Below, one piece after another: positions 16,452-25,004 of a DNA stretch of 64,000 nt. The stretch spans positions 62,001 to 126,000 of the forward strand of contig CALJLN010000047.1 in the NCBI GenBank assembly GCA_937982565.1. Reading direction: 5' to 3'. Numbering within the stretch: position 1 is the first letter of the stretch; each line of letters starts with the position of its first letter. The notes beneath the pieces are model-generated. The model did not search any database. It was not told the origin of the DNA and was given only the letters and a program-made list of their open reading frames with translations. Position numbers and translations under genes: made by a program. This DNA is from UBA2421 sp002343075 (GTDB lineage Bacteria > Planctomycetota > Phycisphaerae > Tepidisphaerales > Tepidisphaeraceae).

Positions 16452-17963
16452 ATGGGTCTGTTCAGCAAAAGCAACACGAATACCGCAACGCTTCCCCCGG
16501 GCTATGAAGGCCTGAGTGAAGAGGCAAAGAAGCTCGCACTGCAGCAGTTCGCCAACGGCGACGCGCTCGGGGCTGGCGGGGCGACTAAAGACGGCAAGCC
16601 TGGTTCGCCCGGGGCCCCGAAAATCTCTCTCGCTGCCTCCATTGCGCCGGCACAGCATGTTGCACCTGCGGCACTTTCAGAACGGCAGCTCTACTTTCAG
16701 CAGTTAAAAGTGCGCATTCACCAGCAATTGGTCGAACGCCTTGACGTACAGAATCTGCGCACGCTGCCCCCGGAGACGGTTCGCAGCGAAGTGCGCGTGC
16801 TCGTCCGCGAACTGTGTCAGAGCGAAAAAGGCCTGATGAACAGCACCGAGCAGGAACGCCTCATGGATGAGGTTATGGATGAGACTTTTGGCCTCGGACC
16901 GCTCGAAGCCATTCTCAAAGACCCTACTGTCAGCGATATCATGGTCAATCGCTGGGATCGCGTGTACGTCGAAAAGAGGGGGCGCATCGAACTTTCTGAA
17001 GTGCGATTCCGCGATAACGCCCATCTGCGGCAGATTATCGACCGCATCGTCGGGCTGGTGGGGCGCCGCATAGACGAGACCCAGCCCTACTGCGACGCGC
17101 GCCTGACTGATGGCAGCCGTGTGAACGCGATCATTCCTCCGCTGGCGCTGGATGGCCCGGCGATGAGCATCCGCAGGTTCGGCTCAAAGCCCCTGCAGGT
17201 GGACGACCTCATCCGCGTCGGTGCATTTCCGGCGGCAGTGGTTGATTTCATGGCTGCTGCAGTTCAGTCGCGGTGTAACGTGATTATCTCCGGGGGTACC
17301 GGGTCGGGTAAGACGACCCTGTTGAATTGCCTGAGCCGCTATATCCCAACCGACGAACGCGTTATCACAATCGAAGACGCCGCTGAGTTGCAGTTGCAGC
17401 AGCCGCACGTCGTCCGTCTCGAAACCCGGCCGAACAACATCGAAGGCAAGGGTGAAGTGAGCCAGCGGGAACTGGTGAAGAACTGCCTGCGCATGCGTCC
17501 CGATCGAATCATCATTGGTGAGTGTCGTGCTGCCGAAACGCTGGACATGCTCCAGGCGATGAACACCGGTCACGACGGGTCGATGACCACGATCCACGCA
17601 AACAACACGCGTGACGCGATGCAGCGAATCGAAGTCATGATCATGATGGCCGGATTTGAGATTCCTACCAGGGCCATGCGCCAGATGGTAAGTAGTGCGG
17701 TCAACATCGTCATTCAGGCCAATCGGCTGGTCGGTGGTAAGCGCCGCGTGACGCGAGTCAGTGAGATCACAGGCATGGAGGGCGACCAGATTCAGATGCA
17801 CGACCTGTTCAGCTATGAGCAGACCGGCGTGAATTCCGACGGGGTGGCTACCGGCTACTTCCTTTGTCACGGGATTCGGCCGAGGTGTGCCGATCGAATC
17901 GAACACCGGGGCATTCATCTGCCCCCGGAACTTTTCCAGCGGCGGGAGATGGAAGCGGCCTAA
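16452..17963 (+). CDS. cpaF: Pilus assembly ATPase CpaF/TadA
   Basis: The 503-residue secretion ATPase powers Flp pilus extension. After a low-complexity N-terminal 75 residues it has the TadA N-terminal domain (LGPLEAILKDPTVSDIMVN), Walker A IISGGTGSGKTTLLN near residue 280, the Asp box (ITIEDAAELQL), Walker B (MRPDRIIIGECRAAE), and the His box (GHDGSMTTIHANNTRDA). It acts as a cytoplasmic hexamer at the TadB/TadC platform, whose genes follow immediately. Confidence 0.96.
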   Translation: MGLFSKSNTNTATLPPGYEGLSEEAKKLALQQFANGDALGAGGATKDGKPGSPGAPKISLAASIAPAQHVAPAALSERQLYFQQLKVRIHQQLVERLDVQNLRTLPPETVRSEVRVLVRELCQSEKGLMNSTEQERLMDEVMDETFGLGPLEAILKDPTVSDIMVNRWDRVYVEKRGRIELSEVRFRDNAHLRQIIDRIVGLVGRRIDETQPYCDARLTDGSRVNAIIPPLALDGPAMSIRRFGSKPLQVDDLIRVGAFPAAVVDFMAAAVQSRCNVIISGGTGSGKTTLLNCLSRYIPTDERVITIEDAAELQLQQPHVVRLETRPNNIEGKGEVSQRELVKNCLRMRPDRIIIGECRAAETLDMLQAMNTGHDGSMTTIHANNTRDAMQRIEVMIMMAGFEIPTRAMRQMVSSAVNIVIQANRLVGGKRRVTRVSEITGMEGDQIQMHDLFSYEQTGVNSDGVATGYFLCHGIRPRCADRIEHRGIHLPPELFQRREMEAA

Positions 17964-17981
17964 CGGTTGGGAGATAGTCTC

Positions 17982-18947
17982 ATGGATTCAACAATACTCA
18001 CAATCTTGATCGCCGGCGCTGTGTCGCTGTTCGCGTTCGCAATCTGGCAGATCGTCGCGCCAGTCTTCGACCCTTCAAAGAAGAAGCTGGCCGAGCGACT
18101 GAGTGGCAAGAGCCACTCCGGCGAGGCGCAGCCAGCGAAGCAGGCGAAGTCTGTCGTTCAGAGTCAGGCAACCGGAATCGAGGCCCGACTCCTGGAGTTT
18201 CCGATCTTTGCCTCGCTGCAGAAAACGCTGCTTCAGTCGTATCCCGATCTCTCGCTTAACCGTTTTGTTCAGCTGCTGGTAATCTCGGCGGTCGGCTGTT
18301 CGCTCGTGTTTTTCGCACTGAGTGCGTCGCTGCTGGTGGCCGTGGTATCGTTCGTAATCGGGCTCTATTTGCCGATCGCGGTTATCACCAATAAGCGCAA
18401 TCGCCGGCAGCGGCAGTTGGCGCTTCAGCTTCCTGAAGCGCTGGATTTTCTGGGCCGCATTCTCAAGTCTGGCCACAGCTTTTCCACCGGCTTGCAGATG
18501 ATGGGCAGTGAGTTGCCCGTGCCTCTTGCCTTCGAATTTCGTCGCGCGTACGCGCAGCACAGCCTTGGTGTCTCAATTGAAGATGCGCTGAAGGAAATGG
18601 CGACTCGAATTGACTCAAGCGACTTTGCATTTTTCGTCACTGCGACGCTGATTCAGCGTCAGACCGGTGGCGACCTGAGTGAGGTGCTCGGAAACATCAG
18701 CGGGATGATCCGCCAGCGGTCGCGGCTTCAGCAGCAGGTGAAGGCCAAGACGGCCGAGGGCCGGTTTACCGGCTATATCCTCTCCGCCTTCCCTGCGGTG
18801 CTTTTCATCATCCTCTATTCCATGAACCCCGAATACGCCAGCGTGTTGCTGACGAGCACTGACGGCATGATCCTGCTGGCGGTCTCGTTTGGGCTGCAGA
18901 TTCTGGGGCTGTTTACCATTCGAAAGATTACGACCGTCGAAGTGTGA
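17982..18947 (+). CDS. tadB: Flp pilus platform protein TadB
   Basis: A 321-residue inner-membrane protein with a type II secretion F domain. Helices lie near the N-terminus (ILTILIAGAVSLFAFAIW), at residues 90-130, and at the C-terminus (GYILSAFPAVLFIILYS, GMILLAVSFGLQILGLF). The F domain reads LQLPEALDFLGRILKSGHSF and QRQTGGDLSEVLGNIS. With TadC it forms the platform moved by TadA. The ATG at 17982 has GGGAG eight bases upstream; a TTG at 17967 is less likely. Confidence 0.93.
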   Translation: MDSTILTILIAGAVSLFAFAIWQIVAPVFDPSKKKLAERLSGKSHSGEAQPAKQAKSVVQSQATGIEARLLEFPIFASLQKTLLQSYPDLSLNRFVQLLVISAVGCSLVFFALSASLLVAVVSFVIGLYLPIAVITNKRNRRQRQLALQLPEALDFLGRILKSGHSFSTGLQMMGSELPVPLAFEFRRAYAQHSLGVSIEDALKEMATRIDSSDFAFFVTATLIQRQTGGDLSEVLGNISGMIRQRSRLQQQVKAKTAEGRFTGYILSAFPAVLFIILYSMNPEYASVLLTSTDGMILLAVSFGLQILGLFTIRKITTVEV

Positions 18948-18983
18948 ATTGTGCAAGCCTACTTTGACGCCGGAGCGTGACTC

Positions 18984-19913
18984 ATGTTCGATCAGACTAT
19001 TGTAATCATCCTGGTGGCCGCGGCAGTGATGCTCGTGGCCTACACCGTTCTCGGAATCTTCATGGATCGCGGGGACAACTCCAGGCTTCGTGAACGCCTT
19101 GTCGAGCGCGGGCACGACCCCAAGGCGGCTGTCCAGTCGCGCAACACCAAGCAGGCGATGGGTAGCGTGCTGGCACGCATCGGCTCTGCCGCTGCCGCGC
19201 CGTTCATGCCGAAGACGCGCGAACAGGTGTCGGGCCTTAAGAAGCAACTCGGCTATGCCGGCATTTACTCGCCCGGCGCTGTCCCTCTTGTGAAAGGTTC
19301 GAAGTTCATCGGGCTGCTCGTCGGAATCATCGCTGGCTACCTGATTGGTAACGCGACCGACAACATGCTGATGTATTTTCCCTTGATCGCGCTCAGCGGC
19401 TACATGGCACCGACCCTCTGGCTGCGGTTGCGGATGAAGAAGAATCAGAAGCAGCTAACGCTCGGCCTGCCAGATGCGCTCGACCTTATGGTCGTGTGCG
19501 TGGAAGCAGGGCTGACCGTCGATGCCGCGATGCAGCGCGTCGGACAGGAGTTGGTTATCGCCCATCCCGCCATCAGCCGCGAACTGGGTATCGCCCACAT
19601 GGAGACGCGCGTCGGCCTGGCTCGTGTGGAAGCTCTAAAGAACCTGGGCATCCGCACTGGCAATGCAGCGCTTCAGTCACTTTCGGCGATGCTGACGCAG
19701 GCCGACCGGTTTGGAACCAGCATCGCGCAGGCCCTTCGTGTGCATGCCGACACCCTGCGAACTCAACGCCAGTTGGCCGCCGAGGAGATGGCATCGAAGG
19801 CGTCGGTGAAGATGAGTTTTCCGCTTGTGCTATTCATCTTCCCTTCAACCTTCCTCGTGGTAATGGGCCCCACAATTATCAACCTCATGAAGTCGTCGTT
19901 GATGACCGAATAG
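18984..19913 (+). CDS. tadC: Flp pilus platform protein TadC
   Basis: A 309-residue companion of TadB. It has an N-terminal helix (IVIILVAAAVMLVAYTVLG), a pair of helices near residues 110-150, the F-domain signature GLPDALDLMVVCVEAGLTVDAAMQ and QADRFGTSIAQALRVHADTL, and a C-terminal helix (FPLVLFIFPSTFLVVMGP). The spacing of 36 bases from tadB and a GGAG upstream of the ATG indicate one operon. Confidence 0.93.
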   Translation: MFDQTIVIILVAAAVMLVAYTVLGIFMDRGDNSRLRERLVERGHDPKAAVQSRNTKQAMGSVLARIGSAAAAPFMPKTREQVSGLKKQLGYAGIYSPGAVPLVKGSKFIGLLVGIIAGYLIGNATDNMLMYFPLIALSGYMAPTLWLRLRMKKNQKQLTLGLPDALDLMVVCVEAGLTVDAAMQRVGQELVIAHPAISRELGIAHMETRVGLARVEALKNLGIRTGNAALQSLSAMLTQADRFGTSIAQALRVHADTLRTQRQLAAEEMASKASVKMSFPLVLFIFPSTFLVVMGPTIINLMKSSLMTE

Positions 19914-19982
19914 CGTGACAATACCGGTTAAGCCGGAGGGTGAATCCGTCGAAACAAAGAGCATAGGAAAGTGAGACCAAAA

Positions 19983-20486
19983 ATGAACCGTATTCAAATG
20001 AGCATTCTCTCGGCTGTGGCTGCTTCGATCCTTGGTTCGGTTGCCGGTTGCAACTGCAACAAGCAAGGTTGCTGCGACAAGCACACATACAATGATCCGT
20101 TTTTCAAGACCGAGTATTCCCGCACGATCGAGAAGGTCGGCCGCCAGCAGGCCGCATCGGCCGCTCGGGCTGATGCCACGCTGCACGAGTCCCATTTCCA
20201 TGGCGACAAGCTCAACTCGCTCGGTGAGCAGAAAATTAGCCTCATGCTGGAGGATGACGACACCACCCGGCCGATTTCGGTTTACATCAATGTAGCCGAG
20301 GATTCGCTTTCATCGGGCCGGCGGGGCAGTGTCGAGGCGTTTCTGGTTGCCAACGGACTTGCCACGGATCAGTTTAAGCTCGAAAACGGTAATAATCCCA
20401 ACGGAATTGGCACCCCAGCAGCGCCATTGCTCAAGAACTTGAGCAAGACCGACTCAGTCGGTGCAAGCGCCGGCGGGGGAATGTAG
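19983..20486 (+). CDS. Lipoprotein at the end of the Tad locus
   Basis: A 167-residue lipoprotein. The signal peptide ends in the lipobox VAGC near residue 25, followed by an unusual Cys-rich start (CNCNKQGCCDKH). The mature part is acidic and polar, with no TPR repeats, so it is not a normal TadD. Its segment ISLMLEDDDTTRPISVYINV resembles wording in surface or pilus-associated lipoproteins, but no family is recognised. Its position after tadC and before a strong terminator suggests a role in the pilus, perhaps as an outer-membrane pilotin or accessory protein. The ATG at 19983 has AGGAAAGTGAG upstream. Confidence 0.75.
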   Translation: MNRIQMSILSAVAASILGSVAGCNCNKQGCCDKHTYNDPFFKTEYSRTIEKVGRQQAASAARADATLHESHFHGDKLNSLGEQKISLMLEDDDTTRPISVYINVAEDSLSSGRRGSVEAFLVANGLATDQFKLENGNNPNGIGTPAAPLLKNLSKTDSVGASAGGGM

Positions 20487-20527
20487 CAGTAGACCGGGTC
20501 TTCCGGAGTGGAGAATGCCACAACCAG

Positions 20528-20565
20528 ACCCGCGGGCGATTGCGCCCGCGGGTTCTTGTGTTTCT
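20528..20565 (+). terminator. Rho-independent terminator ending the Tad locus
   Basis: An 11-base-pair perfect stem (ACCCGCGGGCG at 20528-20538 with CGCCCGCGGGT at 20543-20553) with a four-base loop, followed by tcttgtgtttctt. Confidence 0.85.
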
Positions 20566-20636
20566 TCGGGACTTACCACCGGCGCGTCTCGATAGTCTCT
20601 CTTGATTCATTCCACTAAACCGGCGAAAATTCCGAC

Positions 20637-23633
20637 ATGTCGGATTCGCGGGTTGTGCAAATCGGGTCGGATCTCTTCGCACGCATCCGCAACCAGCGTG
20701 CCACCGGGGGGGTCTCGACCTGGCTCGACCAACAACTGATGAACCTGTCGATGCGCGACGAGGGCCTCAAGGCGCAGCTTTTTCGGTTCGTCGACGTCCT
20801 TCCCGTTCTGCGGCAGCCCGATTCAATCAACCGACATCTTAAAGAATACATGCACCTCGCCGGCGATGGCCTGCCTGAAGTGGCCCGCGAGCTCCTTCGG
20901 TTTCTGCCGGAAAAGGGGCCGATCGGTGCAACCATCGCAAAAGCAGCCCAGTTCAACACCCGCCGCATGGCGCGCAAGTTCATTGCCGCCACGAATCTGG
21001 ATGAAGCGATTGCTACGATTTTAGCGCAACGGCGCAATCGTCTGGCTTTCACCATCGATTTGCTCGGCGAAGCCGTCGTGAGCGAATCGGAAGCCGAGGC
21101 TCATCAGCAGACGTATCTTCATTTGATTAAGGGACTTACAGAAAGGCTCGCGGGCGAGCCGGATCTTGCCGCCGTGGAGCTTTCGCCCGACGGGAAAGTG
21201 CCGCGGGTGAACGTGAGCGTGAAGCTATCCAGCCTCTTCAGCCAGTTTGACCCAATTGACCCCGACAGCACCAGCCGAAGTGTTCGCGAGCGGCTTCGAC
21301 CCATCATGCGTCTTGCCAAAGCTCATGGCGCGCTGATTAACCTCGATATGGAGCAGCATTCCTTTAAGGATGCGACCATTCAGGCTTTCAAAGACATCCT
21401 CGGTGAAGAAGAGTTTGTCGACTGGCCCGATGCGGGAATCGCGATCCAAGCGTATCTGCGGTGCTGCCTGGATGATTTGCAGAAGTTAGCCGATTGGTCC
21501 CGTCTACGGGGCACGCCGGTTCATGTCCGGTTGGTTAAAGGTGCGTACTGGGACTATGAGACCGTAATTGCCGCGCAAAATGATTGGCCGGTGCCCGTCT
21601 GGACCAATAAGGCCGACACCGACGCCAATTTCGAGCGATGCAGCAATTTTCTAATGCAGCATAGCGATCTGCTTCGACCGGCGATCGCGAGCCACAATGT
21701 CCGCTCGATCGCGGCAGCATTGGAGCAGGCGGAGCGGCATCGCGTGCCGAGGGGGCGATACGAGTTTCAAATGCTGTACGGGATGGCCGACCCGATCCGC
21801 CAAACGCTGCTCGATCTGGGCCACCGAGTGCGAATCTACACGCCTTACGGCCAGCTTCTTCCCGGCATGGCTTATCTCGTCCGCCGCCTTCTTGAAAACA
21901 CAAGTAATGAAAGCTTTTTACGCGCTGGTTTCGTCGAGAATGTTCCAGAGGAGCGCCTGCTCATGAATCCCGCATCGAACGGCAACGCAGCACCAGTCAA
22001 TCGCCAGAAGCCCTATGCGCCGGCTCTCGATCGATCTCGGACCAATCGTTTCATCCCCGAACCGCCGTCCGATTTTTCGACCGAGGCTGTGCGCACGGCG
22101 ATGCGCGAGGCGCTCGAGTTCGCGCGATCGCAGCTTGGCGGAAGATACCCGCTCGTGATCGACGGCAACCGGGTCGAGACACCGGGCGCTTCGATTGAAT
22201 CGGTTAATCCATCCAACCGCGCCGAGATCATTGGTGCCTCGGCAGCGGCCACGCCGAGCCACGCGGGTCTCGCGGTCGAAGCAGCACATCGGGCGTTTCG
22301 GTCTTGGCGTCATGCGCCGGTGAACGAGCGATGCAATCTGCTTACGAGAGTCGCGGGCATCATGCGGCGGCGAAAGTTCGAGTTGGCGGCGTGGATGGTG
22401 CTTGAGTGCGCCAAGCCGTGGCGGGAAGCCGATGCCGACGTGGCAGAGGCAATCGACTTCTGCGACTTTTATGCCGGGGAAATGCTCCGACTCGCCCCGC
22501 CCCGACGGCGCGACGTGCCCGGTGAGGACAATTACACGTTTTTTGAGCCTCGCGGCGTCTGCGCAGTGATTGCGCCCTGGAATTTCCCGCTCGCGATCCT
22601 CGCTGGCATGACCGCCGCCGCCGTCGTGACGGGCAACACCGCCATTATGAAGCCTGCCGAGCAATCGCCGGTGATTGCCTGGAAGCTGATGGAGATCTTC
22701 GAAGAAGCCGGCGCGCCGCGGGGTGTGGTTAACTATCTTCCCGGCGTTGGCGAAGAAATCGGGCCGGTGCTTGTGAAGCATCCGCTTGTGCCGCTTATCG
22801 TGTTCACGGGAAGCAAAGCAGTCGGCCTCGAAATCAACCGTACCGCCGCCGAGACGCCGCCAGGGCAGAATCTGGTGAAGCGGGTCATTACAGAAATGGG
22901 CGGGAAGAATGCCATCATCATTGATGACGATGCAGACCTGGATGAAGCCGTCATCGGCACGGTGGCCAGCGCATTTGGCTTTGCAGGGCAGAAGTGCAGC
23001 GCGTGCAGCAGGGCGATTGTGCACGACAGCATTTACGATCAGTTCGTACCTCGGCTGATCGAGGCGACGAAGTCATTGAGCGTCGGCCCGCCGGAGCAGC
23101 CGAGTCACACAGTGCCGCCGGTGATTGACGAAACATCAGCCACGCGCATTCGGAAGCTGATTGATCGCTCAATCTCAGCGGGCGTTGCACCAGCCCATGC
23201 AACCGATGTCAGCACTCTAGCGCAAAGAGGGAGCTTCATCGGCCCGACGATTTTCGTCGATATCGACCCGCGCGCAGAAATTGCGCAGCAGGAGATTTTC
23301 GGACCTGTGCTTGCGGTCATTCGAGCGCGCGATCTGTCGCACGCAATTGAGATCGCCAACGACACGCCGTACGCGCTGACAGGAGGAATCTACAGCCGCA
23401 GCCCCGCGAGCATTGACCAGACTCGGCAGGAAATGCGCGTTGGCAACTTATATATCAATCGACGAATCACCGGCGCGATTGTCGATCGCCAGCCGTTCGG
23501 TGGCTTTGCATTATCGGGCACAGGAAGCAAGGCAGGGGGACCCGATTACCTGGTGCAATTCATGATCTCTCGCGCCGTGACGGAAAACACCCTCCGCCGA
23601 GGGTTTACGCCTGTGGAGTCGGTGCGCAAGTGA
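20637..23633 (+). CDS. putA: Bifunctional proline dehydrogenase / P5C dehydrogenase (PutA-type)
   Basis: A 998-residue enzyme that oxidises proline to glutamate in two steps. The FAD-dependent proline dehydrogenase barrel spans roughly residues 120-450 (VNVSVKLSSLFSQFDP, VRLVKGAYWDYET, RIYTPYGQLLPGMAYLVRRL, ENTSNESFLR). The aldehyde dehydrogenase domain spans about 500-985, with PWNFPLAILAGM, the catalytic Glu in TEMGGKNAI and the catalytic Cys in GQKCSACSRA. There is no N-terminal ribbon-helix-helix DNA-binding domain, so it is not self-regulating as in enterobacteria. It stands alone between two terminator-flanked units. Confidence 0.94.
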   Translation: MSDSRVVQIGSDLFARIRNQRATGGVSTWLDQQLMNLSMRDEGLKAQLFRFVDVLPVLRQPDSINRHLKEYMHLAGDGLPEVARELLRFLPEKGPIGATIAKAAQFNTRRMARKFIAATNLDEAIATILAQRRNRLAFTIDLLGEAVVSESEAEAHQQTYLHLIKGLTERLAGEPDLAAVELSPDGKVPRVNVSVKLSSLFSQFDPIDPDSTSRSVRERLRPIMRLAKAHGALINLDMEQHSFKDATIQAFKDILGEEEFVDWPDAGIAIQAYLRCCLDDLQKLADWSRLRGTPVHVRLVKGAYWDYETVIAAQNDWPVPVWTNKADTDANFERCSNFLMQHSDLLRPAIASHNVRSIAAALEQAERHRVPRGRYEFQMLYGMADPIRQTLLDLGHRVRIYTPYGQLLPGMAYLVRRLLENTSNESFLRAGFVENVPEERLLMNPASNGNAAPVNRQKPYAPALDRSRTNRFIPEPPSDFSTEAVRTAMREALEFARSQLGGRYPLVIDGNRVETPGASIESVNPSNRAEIIGASAAATPSHAGLAVEAAHRAFRSWRHAPVNERCNLLTRVAGIMRRRKFELAAWMVLECAKPWREADADVAEAIDFCDFYAGEMLRLAPPRRRDVPGEDNYTFFEPRGVCAVIAPWNFPLAILAGMTAAAVVTGNTAIMKPAEQSPVIAWKLMEIFEEAGAPRGVVNYLPGVGEEIGPVLVKHPLVPLIVFTGSKAVGLEINRTAAETPPGQNLVKRVITEMGGKNAIIIDDDADLDEAVIGTVASAFGFAGQKCSACSRAIVHDSIYDQFVPRLIEATKSLSVGPPEQPSHTVPPVIDETSATRIRKLIDRSISAGVAPAHATDVSTLAQRGSFIGPTIFVDIDPRAEIAQQEIFGPVLAVIRARDLSHAIEIANDTPYALTGGIYSRSPASIDQTRQEMRVGNLYINRRITGAIVDRQPFGGFALSGTGSKAGGPDYLVQFMISRAVTENTLRRGFTPVESVRK

Positions 23634-23956
23634 AGTAAGTTTGGCTTGCAAGAGGCACCGTGGCCGATCGGGCGCAACTTTGCATAAGTTATTGTTAAGA
23701 AATAGTTTGCGCATTGTTTTTCAGTGCCCCAAAATGGGTGTTTTGGGTGATTCTGGGGTGATGGGGTGCTCTGTCGGGAAGATTCGGCGAAATCTGCGTG
23801 AAAATTTCCAATTTAAGTGTTGACCTCAGAGGAAACTTCGGGGTATATTCAGCGAGTCCACTTGGCGAAGCTCAAGCGTCGAGTGGTACGTGTGGGAATG
23901 TGGCAAGGGGGTTTGGTGGACGGACGTAATGTCCTTAGTCCTTTGGAGGTCAGAAG
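23634..23956. other. Intergenic region with promoter for the PEP-CTERM gene
   Basis: These 323 bases contain a clear sigma-70-like promoter (listed separately) and about 100 bases of 5' leader. The leader holds an interrupted inverted repeat, GGACGGAC-gtaat-GTCC-tta-GTCC, ending just before the GGAGG ribosome-binding site. No gene is seen. Confidence 0.6.
23820..23849 (+). promoter_or_regulatory. Sigma-70-type promoter for the PEP-CTERM gene
   Basis: TTGACC at 23820-23825 and TATATT at 23844-23849 are 18 bases apart, upstream of the PEP-CTERM gene with a leader of about 100 bases. It is the best match to a housekeeping promoter in the intergenic regions I examined. Confidence 0.6.
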
Positions 23957-24694
23957 ATGTCATTCTTCAAGTCTCTTTCTGCAGTAGCAGTTCTGGCGGC
24001 GGCAACGTCTGCTGCCAATGCGGCGATTACGCTCAACTGGGTTGCGATTCCGGTCCCGGCAGATGCACAGACCGTCGGTAACTCGACGATCAACGGCAGG
24101 CTCCCGGCCGGCTCGTGGAACAGCTATGAGCTCCGTGCAACAATCACCGAAGGCGACCGTTTTGGCGGTGGTGCCCTGCGTGCGTCCGCTGTAACTGGCG
24201 GTTTCTATCGGCACACGATCGTCGACCCCGACGAAATTGCACCTGCGATCAACTTTGATCTCACCCGTCTGTTGCCAGGCGTCGCCAGCAACCCGGCTCG
24301 CGGCCTGTCGACTGGCGTGGCCTACCCTGGCAACCCGACAGGGACCTCGATTCTCGGTGCACTTCGCGCCGACGGAACCCAAGGACCGTCGAGTGAAGCT
24401 GTTTCGCCGAACGGCGTTGACGGCACCAGTGCAGCGGACAACCTCGTCTCGCTCGTCTGGGGCAACGCCGCTCCCGCAGTTCAGCCCGGCGATGGCACCT
24501 TCGCTCTCGCTCGCCTGACCTTCCTCGGTAACGACGTTCCTGCCATTGGGCAGGGCTCGGTAGTTAACCGGATTTTGGGCACTGGTGGCGTCGGCTCGCC
24601 GACCCCAATTCCCGCGATTCCGCCGATCCCGGAACCCACCATGGGCTTTGCCCTTGCGGGTCTCGGCCTCCTCGGCCTGCGTCGTCGCAAGTAA
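23957..24694 (+). CDS. PEP-CTERM sorting domain-containing exported protein
   Basis: A 245-residue secreted protein. A signal peptide (MSFFKSLSAVAVLAAATSAA) is followed by a beta-rich, Gly/Ala/Pro-rich body. The C-terminus carries the PEP-CTERM signal: PIPEPTMGFALAGLGLLGLR then RRK. Such proteins are cut by an exosortase and tied to exopolysaccharide, which fits the polysaccharide genes that begin just downstream. No exosortase is visible in the window. The body matches no family I recognise. It has its own promoter and terminator. Confidence 0.9.
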   Translation: MSFFKSLSAVAVLAAATSAANAAITLNWVAIPVPADAQTVGNSTINGRLPAGSWNSYELRATITEGDRFGGGALRASAVTGGFYRHTIVDPDEIAPAINFDLTRLLPGVASNPARGLSTGVAYPGNPTGTSILGALRADGTQGPSSEAVSPNGVDGTSAADNLVSLVWGNAAPAVQPGDGTFALARLTFLGNDVPAIGQGSVVNRILGTGGVGSPTPIPAIPPIPEPTMGFALAGLGLLGLRRRK

Positions 24695-25004
24695 ATCTTG
24701 AGCTGACGCCAAGGATTACCCTTGCCAATTCGACCGGCGGTCACTTAACTGTGACCGCCGGTTCTTGGTTTTGCCTTGTCCCGTCGGTTTCACGCACTTT
24801 CAGCGGCTTGATCGTCGCACTCGCGGAGGGGGGCAGAGCTTGACTCAACCACCGGGCACCCCCGCCGGCCGTGCTCAATCGCCAGACTGTTGGCCGAAAA
24901 TCCCAGATTTTTACGGTACGCTTGTAGATTAAGTCGACTCTTCCGAGTCCCGATAAACTCCAATAGCGGTGCCGCCGCCATTTCGCGGGTGCCCGGGTTG
25001 GTGC
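24695..25004. other. Intergenic region between PEP-CTERM gene and polysaccharide genes
   Basis: These 310 bases hold the PEP-CTERM terminator at the left end. The rest presumably carries the promoter for the polysaccharide genes, but no convincing -35/-10 pair was found. No gene is seen. Confidence 0.5.
24733..24772 (+). terminator. Rho-independent terminator after the PEP-CTERM gene
   Basis: A perfect 12-base-pair stem (ACCGGCGGTCAC at 24733-24744 with GTGACCGCCGGT at 24751-24762), a six-base loop, then tcttggtttt. Confidence 0.85.

Noticed and set aside
21918..23024. A 368-codon minus-strand frame opposite the PutA enzyme
   Set aside because: Antisense artefact of a high-GC coding region; no motifs.
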